NCBI GenBank assembly: GCA_023447335.1
Contig: JAEXOD010000201.1
Location: 1 to 64,000 of the forward strand
Source: Bacteroidota bacterium
GTDB lineage: Bacteria; Bacteroidota; Ignavibacteria; Ignavibacteriales; Melioribacteraceae
Length of the DNA stretch: 64,000 nucleotides
Reading direction: 5' to 3'
In this document: piece after piece, positions 53,109 to 62,531 of the stretch
How the letters are laid out: each line of letters starts with the position of its first letter
Numbering within the stretch: the stretch's first letter is position 1
The notes under the pieces: model-generated
The model's input: only the letters and a program-made list of their open reading frames with translations
What the model was told of the DNA's origin: nothing
Databases searched by the model: none
Translations under genes and position numbers: made by a program

Positions 53109-54100
53109 TTTTTAACTCCGAGATTCAATAATTTTTTAACTAATTTCTGTTTCACTAGCTTGTTAAAACTATATTTAAATTTTGATGTGAGACTTAACAC
53201 AGAATAATAATTTGTGGGAAAAGCAAATGAAGGCTCAAAATAACAGTTTACCGTACACCCCTCACAATATTCAAAGCGTCCTTCATTTTTAAGATAATAT
53301 TTATATTCTTCGGTTGCCATTATTTCTCTAATATTCTCTTTTATTTTTATTTTTTTATTCTCAAAATGATAACATGGTAAAATTACTTCGTTTTGAGGAG
53401 AAATAACTATTACTCTTGATACAGCTTTACAACTTGGATTTGAAACTTTGTTTCCGCCGTCTTTTCTAAGTTTTAAAAATGCATTATTCATGTAAATATT
53501 CATTTTACCACTTATAAATTCTTCTAAATATTCAATAGTTTCCAAAGTAAGCCCCGGATTACCAAAGTAGGAGAAAACAGGATTTACAATTAAAACTAAA
53601 TCATTTTTTTCGGCAATATCAAACATTTTCGGTAATTTTTTTGCAGTTTCATTTGTAACCGTAAATAATATGTCCGGATATTCGCCAAGCGATTTTGCAA
53701 TCTTTATACTATCAAAAACAGATTTATAGCAGTTTACTTTCCTTATTTTATTATGTTCATCTTCATCCGGAGAGTCCAAAGAAAAATGAAGTAAGTTTAC
53801 ATTTCCGGCAAGTTTTTCAGCAAATTTTGGATATAACAAAGTATTGGTCGTAATACTTGTTTGCATCTTATGCTTTCTTGCAAATTTTGCCATATTATGA
53901 ATATCTTTATTTAATAATGGTTCACCTCCGGTTAAATCAATAAATCGCACACCTAACTTAGCCATCTCACTTATATTTTTTTCAAAATCCTGAAGCGAAG
54001 CATTCTTAACATCTTTAAATAAATTATGATCTGCAAAATGACAAAATTCACAATATGCATTACATTTATATGTAACATAATAATTGCATAATAACATCAT
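53105..54100 (-). CDS. Radical SAM protein with C-terminal cysteine cluster (1)
   Basis: The radical SAM domain carries the CxxxCxxC motif in YKCNAYCEFCHF near residue 12 of the chosen form, followed by DLTGGEPLLNKDI, SITTNTLLYPK and HFSLDSPDEDEHNKI. The C-terminus has NPSCKAVSR, and CEGCTVNCYFEP, which may bind a second Fe-S cluster. The ATG at 54100 is chosen: it overlaps the upstream glycosyltransferase stop by four bases (ATGA) behind AAAGGAAG; an earlier start at 54121 is possible. The modification it makes is unknown; gene order places it in an envelope glycoconjugate pathway. Confidence 0.85.
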   Translation of the reverse strand: MMLLCNYYVTYKCNAYCEFCHFADHNLFKDVKNASLQDFEKNISEMAKLGVRFIDLTGGEPLLNKDIHNMAKFARKHKMQTSITTNTLLYPKFAEKLAGNVNLLHFSLDSPDEDEHNKIRKVNCYKSVFDSIKIAKSLGEYPDILFTVTNETAKKLPKMFDIAEKNDLVLIVNPVFSYFGNPGLTLETIEYLEEFISGKMNIYMNNAFLKLRKDGGNKVSNPSCKAVSRVIVISPQNEVILPCYHFENKKIKIKENIREIMATEEYKYYLKNEGRFEYCEGCTVNCYFEPSFAFPTNYYSVLSLTSKFKYSFNKLVKQKLVKKLLNLGVKK

Positions 54101-55191
54101 TGATAAGTTCTTCCTTTCCAAACTACTTTTTTACCAAATAATAAAAACACCGGGAGTAATAAAACGTAAATAATAAAATAAATCTGAAATGTAATAAAAT
54201 GAATAAATTTCAATTTAATTGTTAGCTTGTTATAAACCGGTTTAATAAATGTATAATCTAAAGTAATTTTATATATTAACATGACTAAAACATTAACTGA
54301 TCCTAAAAACGGAGCTAAAAAGAAAAATAAATGAGATATAAATCCACTTGCCATAACAGCATAACCTACAAAATCACTATCTAGTCCGCCCACACCCCAT
54401 CGTTTTTTTTGCCAAAATAAGGATTTAATATCCTCACACGGATTACTAACAACTAGAGTTTCCTTTTCTAAAGGATAAATTAATTTATATTTTTTTAACG
54501 AATAAATACTCATTAATAACTTAAAGTCTTCGGTTACAGAAAAAGGAATTCCGGAATAACCACCAACCTCATAATATGCAGATCTTCTATAAGACATATT
54601 ATTACCAATGGCGCTTAAAGGTTTGCCTAAATTCATCCCACCGGCAGCAACAGTCAATAAGTAAATAAAATCAGCAGCTTGCATACCTTGAAAAGAATTT
54701 TCGTCCTTTTGAGTTGTGTAACCACACACAATACCAACATCTTCTGTATAGTAAGAAGCAATAGATTTTGCCCAAGTAGGTTTAACTATACAATCTGCAT
54801 CAGTTGTTAAAATAATTTCACCAATTGAATTATTAATCCCGTATGAAATAGCATTTGTTTTTCCACGTAAACTTCCGATATTTTCAGATGTTTTTAAGTA
54901 ACGAAACCTATTTTTATCTTTAATAAATTCTTTTATTATTATTCCGGTATTATCGGTTGAATTGTCATCAACAATTATTATTTCAAGTTTTCCGTCAGGA
55001 TACTCTAATTTATCAAGAGAAATAATACATTCTAAAATATTTTTTTCTTCATTTCTTGCAGCAACAATTACGCTCGCAGTTGGTAAATCAATATTATTTA
55101 ACTTATCAAACTTTTTATTAGCACCTATAATGAAAACAACAACCTGAATAGTATATACAATAACAGATACAAGTAAAATTATTTCAAACAT
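54097..55191 (-). CDS. Membrane glycosyltransferase family 2 (QxxRW type) (1)
   Basis: The ~364-residue protein has an N-terminal helix, then a GT2 domain: ASVIVAARNEEKNILECI near residue 38, IIIVDDNSTDNTG, LTTDADCIVKPTWAKS (DxD-like), VTEDFKLLMSI (ED) and QKKRWGVGGLD (QxxRW). The C-terminal three helices complete it. QxxRW is typical of processive polysaccharide-forming enzymes of the BcsA/PgaC type. The start at 55191 (MFEIIL) is behind GGAGAT and overlaps the deacetylase gene. An earlier ATG at 55212 exists. It acts with the deacetylase downstream of its own upstream partner. Confidence 0.87.
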   Translation of the reverse strand: MFEIILLVSVIVYTIQVVVFIIGANKKFDKLNNIDLPTASVIVAARNEEKNILECIISLDKLEYPDGKLEIIIVDDNSTDNTGIIIKEFIKDKNRFRYLKTSENIGSLRGKTNAISYGINNSIGEIILTTDADCIVKPTWAKSIASYYTEDVGIVCGYTTQKDENSFQGMQAADFIYLLTVAAGGMNLGKPLSAIGNNMSYRRSAYYEVGGYSGIPFSVTEDFKLLMSIYSLKKYKLIYPLEKETLVVSNPCEDIKSLFWQKKRWGVGGLDSDFVGYAVMASGFISHLFFFLAPFLGSVNVLVMLIYKITLDYTFIKPVYNKLTIKLKFIHFITFQIYFIIYVLLLPVFLLFGKKVVWKGRTYQ

Positions 55192-55790
55192 TCTAATGGA
55201 TCTCCGAAACAAAAACCTTTTGAATAGACAAAATCTATTACAAATTTGTAATTATTTTCTACATTGCTTTCAGTTTTAATATTATCATGCATTGTTATAA
55301 TAGAATTATTTTTACATTTTTGAACTGCAAATTTAATAATTTTAACATTATTTTTATAGTCATAAGTAAATATATCCCACATAACCGTTTTTTTATCTAA
55401 TTTATCAACAATTTGATTATAAAAATTAAATCTTCCAAAAGGGGGCCTAAAATATTTAGTTTCGATTGTCAAAATATTATTTATTATTTCATCCGCTTTA
55501 ACAATTTCGTTATAAATCACATCATTTTTCTTAAAAAGAAGCGATTTATGACTATAAGAATGATTTCCGATAGTGTGTCCTTGAGAATGTATTTCTCTTA
55601 TCAAATTAGAATACTTTTTTGCTTCTATTCCTTTAACAAAAAATAATGCCTTAATATTATTATGTAATAATATTTTTAAGATTTTTTCGGTACCTTTATT
55701 TGTAGGAGAATCATCAATTGTTAATAAAACTTTATTATTATTAGTTCTCCATATCGCATTTTGAAATAATATTTTAAATATTTCTGTCAT
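55179..55790 (-). CDS. Polysaccharide deacetylase, CE4 (NodB) family
   Basis: The 203-residue protein has the NodB fold: VLLTIDDSPTNKGTEKIL near residue 22 (metal-binding Asp), GHTIGNHSYSHKSL near 72 (HxxxxH-like H-S-x-x-H zinc ligands), and YFRPPFGRFN near 113 (RPPFG). It lacks an obvious signal peptide, so it may act on a cytoplasmic or lipid-linked substrate. It removes N- or O-acetyl groups from a sugar. It overlaps the second glycosyltransferase by four bases and the first by 13 bases. Confidence 0.88.
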   Translation of the reverse strand: MTEIFKILFQNAIWRTNNNKVLLTIDDSPTNKGTEKILKILLHNNIKALFFVKGIEAKKYSNLIREIHSQGHTIGNHSYSHKSLLFKKNDVIYNEIVKADEIINNILTIETKYFRPPFGRFNFYNQIVDKLDKKTVMWDIFTYDYKNNVKIIKFAVQKCKNNSIITMHDNIKTESNVENNYKFVIDFVYSKGFCFGDPLECLK

Positions 55791-56908
55791 CTTTTATGTT
55801 CTATTTCCTTCCATTTAAATTTACCCACTGTACCCATAACTCCTGCGATTATAATATAGGGTATATGCAATATTTCTGCAATAATAAATAAAAAGAAATT
55901 CATATTCTTAAATAAAACTTTATAACCATACAATAATATTTTTCTTTCAAGTACTAATTTCACACTAAAAATAATAAAACTAGAAATTAAATATAATTTA
56001 TTATACAGAAATCCTAAAACAATCTGAATAGGAAATGAAATAAAAAACAAATATATGGAAATTAAAAAAATTATCAATAATGGATTTTTGTAGTGTAATC
56101 CTTTACTTGCCCATCTAACCCTTTGATTATAAAAGGCTTTAAAGGAAGTATTTGGTGAAGTTGATACTAATGATTCTTTATCAAATAAAAACTTTATTTT
56201 ATATTTTGTGTTTCGAGCAATTTTTTGCATTAATAATTCATCATCTCCGGATGTAATATGTAAATTATCTTCAAAACCACCAACCTCAATAAAAACAGAT
56301 TTTCTAAAAGCAAGATTTGCTGCATTACATATTGTGGGAAATCCGGCATTAATTAATCCTCCCCCTACTAAAACTAAACCACCAAATTCAAGCTGTTGTA
56401 TCCTGTTCCAAACACCTCCCTGGTCATTAAATTTAACAATTCCGGAAATAAATGCAGTATCTAAATCAAACAAACTGACCGTTTTTCTCAACCAATTTTT
56501 TTGAACAATACAATCAGCATCAGTTGTAATAATTATTTCACCTTTGCAATTTTCTATGGCATATTTAACCGCTTTTTTCTTCCCAAATTGTTTTTTATTT
56601 GGATTTCGTAATATCTTAATATTTTGGGATCTAATATGATTTTTTAGTTTAAGATAACTATCATCTTCCGAATTGTCATCAACATAAATTACCTCATATT
56701 TTTCAATATCATAATTCAGGTCTTCAATACTTTTTAAATTATTCAAAATATTTTCACTTTCATTCTTAAAAGGAATAATTATAGTGATAAATTCATCACA
56801 GTTATTATTAATATTTTTTCTAGAATCTATATTTTTTAACGAAATTAATACTTTAATCAAAAATATAAAATAGATTAAACTTAACCCTATAATAATAGCT
56901 AATATCAA
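55787..56908 (-). CDS. Membrane glycosyltransferase family 2 (QxxRW type) (2)
   Basis: The 373-residue protein is a paralogue of the gene at 54097-55191 in layout: one N-terminal helix, GT2 domain with ITIIIPFKNESENILNNL, VIYVDDNSEDDSYLKL, IITTDADCIVQKNWLRK, TSGDDELLMQKI and YNQRVRWASKGLH (QxxRW), and two C-terminal helices. The overall family is that of poly-GlcNAc synthase-type enzymes. It overlaps the deacetylase by four bases (ATGA) and the flippase-like gene by four. Different acceptors for the two paralogues are likely; this is inference. Confidence 0.87.
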   Translation of the reverse strand: MILAIIIGLSLIYFIFLIKVLISLKNIDSRKNINNNCDEFITIIIPFKNESENILNNLKSIEDLNYDIEKYEVIYVDDNSEDDSYLKLKNHIRSQNIKILRNPNKKQFGKKKAVKYAIENCKGEIIITTDADCIVQKNWLRKTVSLFDLDTAFISGIVKFNDQGGVWNRIQQLEFGGLVLVGGGLINAGFPTICNAANLAFRKSVFIEVGGFEDNLHITSGDDELLMQKIARNTKYKIKFLFDKESLVSTSPNTSFKAFYNQRVRWASKGLHYKNPLLIIFLISIYLFFISFPIQIVLGFLYNKLYLISSFIIFSVKLVLERKILLYGYKVLFKNMNFFLFIIAEILHIPYIIIAGVMGTVGKFKWKEIEHKR

Positions 56909-57828
56909 GATTTTTCCTTCATGTAAAAAAACAATCCAATTATAGACGGAATAATAATATTAATAGAAAATAATATTATTGAAGAGCTAAAACCTGTAGA
57001 TGCTATATAATTAAAATAATTTGCATAATAAACAGCAGCTCCCTCTCTAATCCCTAACTCGCCCAATGTAATCGGAGGAATTATAGTATTAGTAAAAAAA
57101 ACTAATATTCCTGCTGAAATAAAATTAAATATACTCCCAAGACCGTTAAATGCAGCTAATAACAAAGCAAATTGAAAGACATATGTTAAGAAGAAAAAGA
57201 CGGCTAATAAAATTAACTTAATATTATTATAAAAATTTATACTTAAAAATAAGTTTATAAAAAAATTGGCAATTTTATTTAAAAAATTAAATATTTTAAA
57301 TCTAATTAATAAGAATAAACTAAATAAAAAAATAAAAACAAAAATAGATAAGGGAATTAAATAGTTAAAAAATACATTGAAAATAGGCGGAACTGTGAAT
57401 ATTCCAAAAACAATCCCAAAAACAAATGTAACCAGCATACTAATAATTCTGTCATATACTGAAAGCGAAGTATAAGTTTTAAGTTTATTAAAATCAAAAA
57501 TCGACGCCCTTCCTATAAATTCCCCCGCTTTCAGAGGTGTAATTAAACCGGCGGCTATTCCAAGAAAAATTGATTTTAATATAGTTGTATTTGAGCTCTT
57601 TTCAACAGTTAAACATAAAAGTCTCCACCTTAGAAACTGTAAATATATATTAAGAGGCAGCAGAGCAAATGCACAAAAAATTAATAATTTATTGGCATTT
57701 TTTACAGCTAAATAAATACTATTTATAGATAAGTGCTGAACCAAAAATAAAATTAATATTACACTTAACACTAATTTTATTAAATTTTGCACAACTTTAA
57801 CATTTTTAATAAAATGTATAATTTTCAA
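56905..57828 (-). CDS. Lysylphosphatidylglycerol synthase TM region/flippase-like membrane protein
   Basis: The 307-residue integral membrane protein has about eight helices without a soluble domain, matching the UPF0104/AglD-type TM region also seen as the flippase half of MprF. Recognisable pieces are NIYLQFLRWRLLCLTVEKSS near residue 60, GAAGLITPLKAGEFIGR (GE-G type) near 95, and TIIPPITLGELGIREGAAVYY near 250. Such proteins usually accompany glycosyltransferases and are thought to move lipid-linked sugars. Gene overlaps on both sides place it in the cassette. Confidence 0.85.
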   Translation of the reverse strand: MKIIHFIKNVKVVQNLIKLVLSVILILFLVQHLSINSIYLAVKNANKLLIFCAFALLPLNIYLQFLRWRLLCLTVEKSSNTTILKSIFLGIAAGLITPLKAGEFIGRASIFDFNKLKTYTSLSVYDRIISMLVTFVFGIVFGIFTVPPIFNVFFNYLIPLSIFVFIFLFSLFLLIRFKIFNFLNKIANFFINLFLSINFYNNIKLILLAVFFFLTYVFQFALLLAAFNGLGSIFNFISAGILVFFTNTIIPPITLGELGIREGAAVYYANYFNYIASTGFSSSIILFSINIIIPSIIGLFFYMKEKS

Positions 57829-58872
57829 TTATTTCTCAATTAAGTTCATATCTAAACCTTCAGTACAATTTGTACATATATCAATCCCTTTTCTATTAGT
57901 TAAAATAGCTTTTCTAAACTTTGTATATTTCTCATTTTTCCAAATTTTCTTTAATCCTTCTATAAAAACATTACCCAAATTATATTTGGCATCTTTATCA
58001 AAACAACAGGGCGATATAAAACCGTCCCATGTAATTACTGTACTCCTCCAAAGAGCAAAACATTTGTTCCTCAATTTATTCTTAAACAAAAGTTTACCGT
58101 CTTTAATTATATACCTTGAATACTTTTCGTTTTTTGGTAAAAATTCTAATGCGGATTCATAAGAACTAACTTGCATACTTTTAATCACAACTTTATTCAC
58201 GCCGATCTCTTTTCCGAAACTCATAACATCTTCAATTTCATGCTCATTATGTTTCATAGCAATAAATTGTAACTCAATAAATGGATATTTATTCTTTGAA
58301 AGTTTCTTCATTTCCAATAGCAACTTTAAAGACTCGATTGCATTTATCAACTTTCCGCCAACTCTATATTTTTTATAAGTGTCGTCAGTCATTCCGTCTA
58401 TTGAAAAAATTAATTTATCCGGCGGATCATTAATAATACTGTTGATATTATTAGAATTCAACAATAATCCATTTGTACTTATAGATGTATAAATATTGTT
58501 TTCTCTTGCATATTTTATCATTTTAAAAATATTTTTATTAATGAACGGTTCTCCCTGGAAGAACAACTGTAGATAAAATGATGAATATTTTATTTCATCA
58601 ATTATTTTTTTAAAATTAATAATATCAAGTAACCCTAAAGGACGTGTTAAGCTACCTGTACCACTTGGACATTCAGGACATTTCAAATTACATCTATTGG
58701 TTGGCTCAATTGATATAGTTAGAGGTTTACCCCATACAATTACTTTTTTGGAAACGATTGATAATAAATAAGATGTGATAATTTTAATTATATTAATTAA
58801 TCTTATAACTGATAAATATTTAATTATGTTAAATTCCATTTTGTATCTTTCGTAAAATATTATAATTATCAA
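57829..58872 (-). CDS. Radical SAM protein with SPASM-like C-terminus (2)
   Basis: The 347-residue protein has a short membrane-like N-terminal helix, then a radical SAM domain with CxxxCxxC in TNRCNLKCPECPSGTG near residue 60, FFQGEPFINKNIF, SISTNGLLLNSNNI and KLIFSIDGMTDDTYKKYR. The C-terminus has SPCCFDKDAKYNLGN and CTNCTEGLD, a SPASM-like auxiliary cluster. It is of the type that modifies lipids or peptides. A later start at 58839 (MEFNI) is equally possible. It overlaps copy 2 of DUF1207 by four bases. Substrate unknown. Confidence 0.85.
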   Translation of the reverse strand: MIIIIFYERYKMEFNIIKYLSVIRLINIIKIITSYLLSIVSKKVIVWGKPLTISIEPTNRCNLKCPECPSGTGSLTRPLGLLDIINFKKIIDEIKYSSFYLQLFFQGEPFINKNIFKMIKYARENNIYTSISTNGLLLNSNNINSIINDPPDKLIFSIDGMTDDTYKKYRVGGKLINAIESLKLLLEMKKLSKNKYPFIELQFIAMKHNEHEIEDVMSFGKEIGVNKVVIKSMQVSSYESALEFLPKNEKYSRYIIKDGKLLFKNKLRNKCFALWRSTVITWDGFISPCCFDKDAKYNLGNVFIEGLKKIWKNEKYTKFRKAILTNRKGIDICTNCTEGLDMNLIEK

Positions 58873-59744
58873 AAATCGACATTAAATCCGATTCCGAATT
58901 TAGCTATTCTTTTTGAAAAGTATTCACTAAAATAATGCATCCCCGTATGGTAAGACATATATAAGTTTACTCCTTTTGAATAAACTTCACCTAACTTTAG
59001 ACCCGCAATAAATGTACTATTACCCCTATAAATCGGTGTCCCTATTAAACTAAAATGATACGCCATATAAATACTAGTTGATTTATCTAATATGTTTCCT
59101 ACAAAATTATTTAAATACATTTCGGTTCCAAAATTAAAAGACCACCTTTTTAATATTTCCGGACGTACTAAAACTGAATAGCTGGGACTAATATAAATTC
59201 GATAATCACCACTGTTAAATTTACTCTCTTTTGTAATTGTTGCTTCCATAAAATCTCTAGCATAAGGTACAGGTAAATAGTTGTTTTTCCAAGTTCCGTT
59301 ATTATTACTATAACTTCCGTCAACTAAATGAGCACTATTATGAATAATTCGAAATCTTAATTTATATTTTGATAATTCATCTACTGAGAATGATATTGTA
59401 GCATTTCCTCCGAAAAACCCGTCAAGGGCATCTATTTGCAACCTCTTCCCTTCATAACTAGATGCTAATCCGTAAGCCATAAAATCTATTCCCAGACTTA
59501 CCTTTGTATAGCGTATAAGATTATGATATGCAATAATATCGATGCTATTCCCAATGTCTACTTTTAAACTTCTGTCATCAGGAAAATATAAAACTCCGAG
59601 GCGTGGTTCGTAAACATTTGCAATTAATGGCTTAAAATGTAACCCAGTGGGTAAAAATTCAATATTTTCTTGTGCTGATACTTCTATTATCCCAAACAAA
59701 AGAAAAAACAATATAAATCTTTTAAACATACCTTGTTGAACCAA
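58869..59744 (-). CDS. DUF1207-like outer-membrane-type protein (copy 2)
   Basis: The 291-residue protein has a signal peptide (about 7-24) and beta-barrel-type strands ending in FNVDF. It shares GLHFKPLIANVYEPRLGVL, VDIGNSIDIIAYHN and KLRFRIIHNSAHLVDGSY with copy 1 at 52278-53108, so the two are paralogues of the DUF1207 family, and they lie at the two ends of one overlapping operon. It is the first gene of that operon. The product is probably in the outer membrane; its function is unknown. Confidence 0.78.
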   Translation of the reverse strand: MVQQGMFKRFILFFLLFGIIEVSAQENIEFLPTGLHFKPLIANVYEPRLGVLYFPDDRSLKVDIGNSIDIIAYHNLIRYTKVSLGIDFMAYGLASSYEGKRLQIDALDGFFGGNATISFSVDELSKYKLRFRIIHNSAHLVDGSYSNNNGTWKNNYLPVPYARDFMEATITKESKFNSGDYRIYISPSYSVLVRPEILKRWSFNFGTEMYLNNFVGNILDKSTSIYMAYHFSLIGTPIYRGNSTFIAGLKLGEVYSKGVNLYMSYHTGMHYFSEYFSKRIAKFGIGFNVDF

Positions 59745-59822
59745 TTCTTTATTATTAAGAGTTTAAACATAAGGAATTTTTAAGTAAATTTGTGATATTA
59801 AATAATATTATTAGGCAATAAA

Positions 59823-61445
59823 ATGTACATAGATTATAAAAAAATACCCCATCAAAACCAATTATTTATTGATTATTTGTACGATTTTAATAAGGTTAAG
59901 AGCTTTTACAATAAAGATTTTAGAAAAACTTACAATTATATTAAACATTTTGAAGAAGTGTGTGCCAAACAAAAACCATTTTCAAAGGAACTGTCCGAAA
60001 TTATCAAGACACAATATGGTGAACTAAACATATCAAAAACAACAGACAATAATATTAAATTGCTTGCAAAGAATAATACTATTGCTATTGTTACGGGTCA
60101 ACAATTAGGTTTATTCGGGGGTCCATTATATACATTCTATAAAATTATTACAGCAATAAAACTTGCTATTGAATTAAAAAACAAATTTTACGGATATAAC
60201 TTTATTCCTGTTTTTTGGTTAGAAGGAGATGACCATGATTTTGAAGAAGTTAATAATTTTAACATAATTAATAAGGAAAATAACCTTGTTAATATAAAAT
60301 ATGATGATAATTTTACCGGTAATTTCCGAAGCAATGTAGGAAATCATAAATTTAAACCGGAATTTAATCAAACTTTAGAACTTTTAGAGAACTCATTAAG
60401 AAAAACAGATTTTACAAGTCAACTTTATGACAATATTATTTCCTTTTACAGGGAGGGAAGAACATTTAAAGAAGCATTTAGAGATGTGATCTTTAATTTA
60501 TTTGACGAGTTTGGGTTAATCATTTTTGATCCTCAAAATTCTAAAATTAAAAATATTCTTAAACCAATATTTTTTAAAGAACTAGATGATTATCGGAACC
60601 ATCTTTTAATCGCAATTGATACAAGTGCAAATCTCGAAGAAAATTACCATGCTCAAGTAAAAATAAAACCTATTAATATGTTTTTATCTGAAAATGATGG
60701 CAGATTTCTACTTGAGCCTGATGAAGATAACTTTAGATTAAAAAACAAAAGAAAAAAATATTCTAAAGCAGAATTAATTGATTTACTTAAAACACAACCT
60801 GAAAGATTTTCGCCTAATGTTCTTTTAAGACCTATATGCCAAGATTACTTATTACCTACTGGTTTTTATATTGCAGGTCCGGGAGAAATAAGCTATTTCG
60901 CACAAGTTATTCCGTTTTATAAAGAGTTTAATATTGTTCAACCTTATATATATCCTCGGGCGTCAATTACTCTTCTAGAAAAAGGGACTAAAGATTTATT
61001 AGACAAATACGGACTTTCTTTCGAAGAAGTTTTAGAAGACGAGAACAAATTAATTAAAAAGGTTTTGAATACTTCAACTCCCTTAAATATAGATGATTTA
61101 TTTATGAATACAGAAAATAAAATAAAAGATGATTTTAAATTATTAGAAGAGAATTTGAAAAAAATTGATAGAAGTTTAGAAGATTTGACTATTAAAACAA
61201 TTGAAAAAATATTGCAATCTACACAAGCATTAAAATCAAAAACGGAAAAAGTATTTCAATCTAAAAACGAGGTTACATTAAGACAATTGAGCAAGATTAA
61301 AAATTTAATATACCCAAATAATAATTTACAAGAGAGAGAGTTAAACTATATTTATTTTGCCAATAAATATGGAATAAGTATATTAAAACATATTTATAAC
61401 GAAATTTCAGTAGGCAAATTTGAACATCAAATTATTGAACTTTAA
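59823..61445 (+). CDS. bshC: Bacillithiol biosynthesis cysteine-adding enzyme
   Basis: The 540-residue protein matches BshC: IAIVTGQQLGLFGGPLYTFYK near residue 90, IPVFWLEGDDHDFEEVNN near 128, LLRPICQDYLLPTGFYIAGPGE near 335, and a coiled-coil segment before the C-terminus (about 430-500). It ligates cysteine to glucosaminyl-malate, the last step of bacillithiol synthesis. BshA and BshB are not in the window. Its end overlaps the convergent ABC ATPase gene by four bases. Its presence implies a bacillithiol-type low-molecular-weight thiol. Confidence 0.93.
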   Translation: MYIDYKKIPHQNQLFIDYLYDFNKVKSFYNKDFRKTYNYIKHFEEVCAKQKPFSKELSEIIKTQYGELNISKTTDNNIKLLAKNNTIAIVTGQQLGLFGGPLYTFYKIITAIKLAIELKNKFYGYNFIPVFWLEGDDHDFEEVNNFNIINKENNLVNIKYDDNFTGNFRSNVGNHKFKPEFNQTLELLENSLRKTDFTSQLYDNIISFYREGRTFKEAFRDVIFNLFDEFGLIIFDPQNSKIKNILKPIFFKELDDYRNHLLIAIDTSANLEENYHAQVKIKPINMFLSENDGRFLLEPDEDNFRLKNKRKKYSKAELIDLLKTQPERFSPNVLLRPICQDYLLPTGFYIAGPGEISYFAQVIPFYKEFNIVQPYIYPRASITLLEKGTKDLLDKYGLSFEEVLEDENKLIKKVLNTSTPLNIDDLFMNTENKIKDDFKLLEENLKKIDRSLEDLTIKTIEKILQSTQALKSKTEKVFQSKNEVTLRQLSKIKNLIYPNNNLQERELNYIYFANKYGISILKHIYNEISVGKFEHQIIEL

Positions 61446-62530
61446 TATAAGATAGCTTTTTCTGTTTCTCTATCAAAAAAATGTAATTTGTCGGTATTAA
61501 AAAATATTTTTATACTTTCTCCTGCTTTTATTTCCTTTTGAATATTTGTTCTAGATACAAATTGATTTCCGGAAACATTAAAGTATAAAAATATTTCATT
61601 GCCCATTGGCTCAACTACTTCACTTTCAAAAATAAACTGTCCTTCTTCTGAAATAGTAATATCTTCCGGTCTAATGCCCATATATATTGCTTTATCTATA
61701 TAGGGTTTAATTTTTTCAGAGTACTTTTCGGGAATATCAATAATAAACTGATTAGATGTATCAACAAATTTAATTTGATCATTTTTTATTAATGTTCCTT
61801 CAACAAAATTCATTGAAGGACTTCCGATAAAACCGGCAACAAATTTATTAACCGGATTATTGTAAAGATTTAATGGGGAATCCATCTGTTGAATAAAACC
61901 GTCCTTCATAATAACAATTCTATCACCCATTGTCATCGCCTCTACCTGATCGTGAGTAACATAAACCATAGTTGCGTTTAAGTTTCTATGCAGCTTTGAT
62001 ATTTCCGTTCTCATCTGTACTCGCAATTTTGCATCAAGATTACTTAGGGGTTCATCAAATAAAAAAACCTTAGGCTTACGCACAATAGCTCTTCCAACTG
62101 CCACGCGTTGCCTTTGCCCACCTGATAATGCTTTTGGCTTTCTATTTAAATAATCATATATACCCAAAATTTTAGCTGCATTATGCACTCTTTCTTGAAT
62201 CTCTTTTTTATCAAATTTTCGTAATTTCAATCCAAATGCCATATTTTCGTATACAGTCATATGAGGGTACAAAGCATAATTTTGAAAAACCATTGCAATA
62301 TCTCTATCCTTCGGCGATATATCATTTACTCTAACACCGTCAATAAACAAATCTCCTTCAGATATTTCTTCTAAGCCTGCAATCATCCTTAATGTGGTTG
62401 TTTTACCGCAACCTGAAGGTCCAACTAATACTACAAATTCTTTATCCTTAATTTCAATATTTACATTATGAACAGCCTTATTTCCGCCTTCATAAATTTT
62501 TGAAACATTAACCAGTTTTACTTCTGCCAT
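61442..62530 (-). CDS. ABC transporter ATP-binding protein, MalK/UgpC/MsmX type
   Basis: The 362-residue ATPase has Walker A (GPSGCGKTTTLRMIAGLE near 38), Q loop, signature LSGGQRQRVAVGRAIVRK, Walker B (VFLFDEPLSNLDAKLR), switch His (YVTHDQVEAMTMGD) and a C-terminal TOBE/OB region (about 240-355). This is the multi-sugar importer type. No permease or binding protein is nearby, so it may energise several sugar transporters from other loci, as MsmX does. It is transcribed leftward with one base between its start and the aroA stop. Confidence 0.92.
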   Translation of the reverse strand: MAEVKLVNVSKIYEGGNKAVHNVNIEIKDKEFVVLVGPSGCGKTTTLRMIAGLEEISEGDLFIDGVRVNDISPKDRDIAMVFQNYALYPHMTVYENMAFGLKLRKFDKKEIQERVHNAAKILGIYDYLNRKPKALSGGQRQRVAVGRAIVRKPKVFLFDEPLSNLDAKLRVQMRTEISKLHRNLNATMVYVTHDQVEAMTMGDRIVIMKDGFIQQMDSPLNLYNNPVNKFVAGFIGSPSMNFVEGTLIKNDQIKFVDTSNQFIIDIPEKYSEKIKPYIDKAIYMGIRPEDITISEEGQFIFESEVVEPMGNEIFLYFNVSGNQFVSRTNIQKEIKAGESIKIFFNTDKLHFFDRETEKAILY

Positions 62531-62531
62531 T

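Noticed and set aside
52278..59744. Hopanoid side-chain (hpn) gene cluster
   Set aside because: Radical SAM, GT2 and flippase-like genes recall it, but there is no squalene-hopene cyclase, the deacetylase is CE4 not HpnK-type, and two QxxRW glycosyltransferases fit polysaccharide synthesis better.
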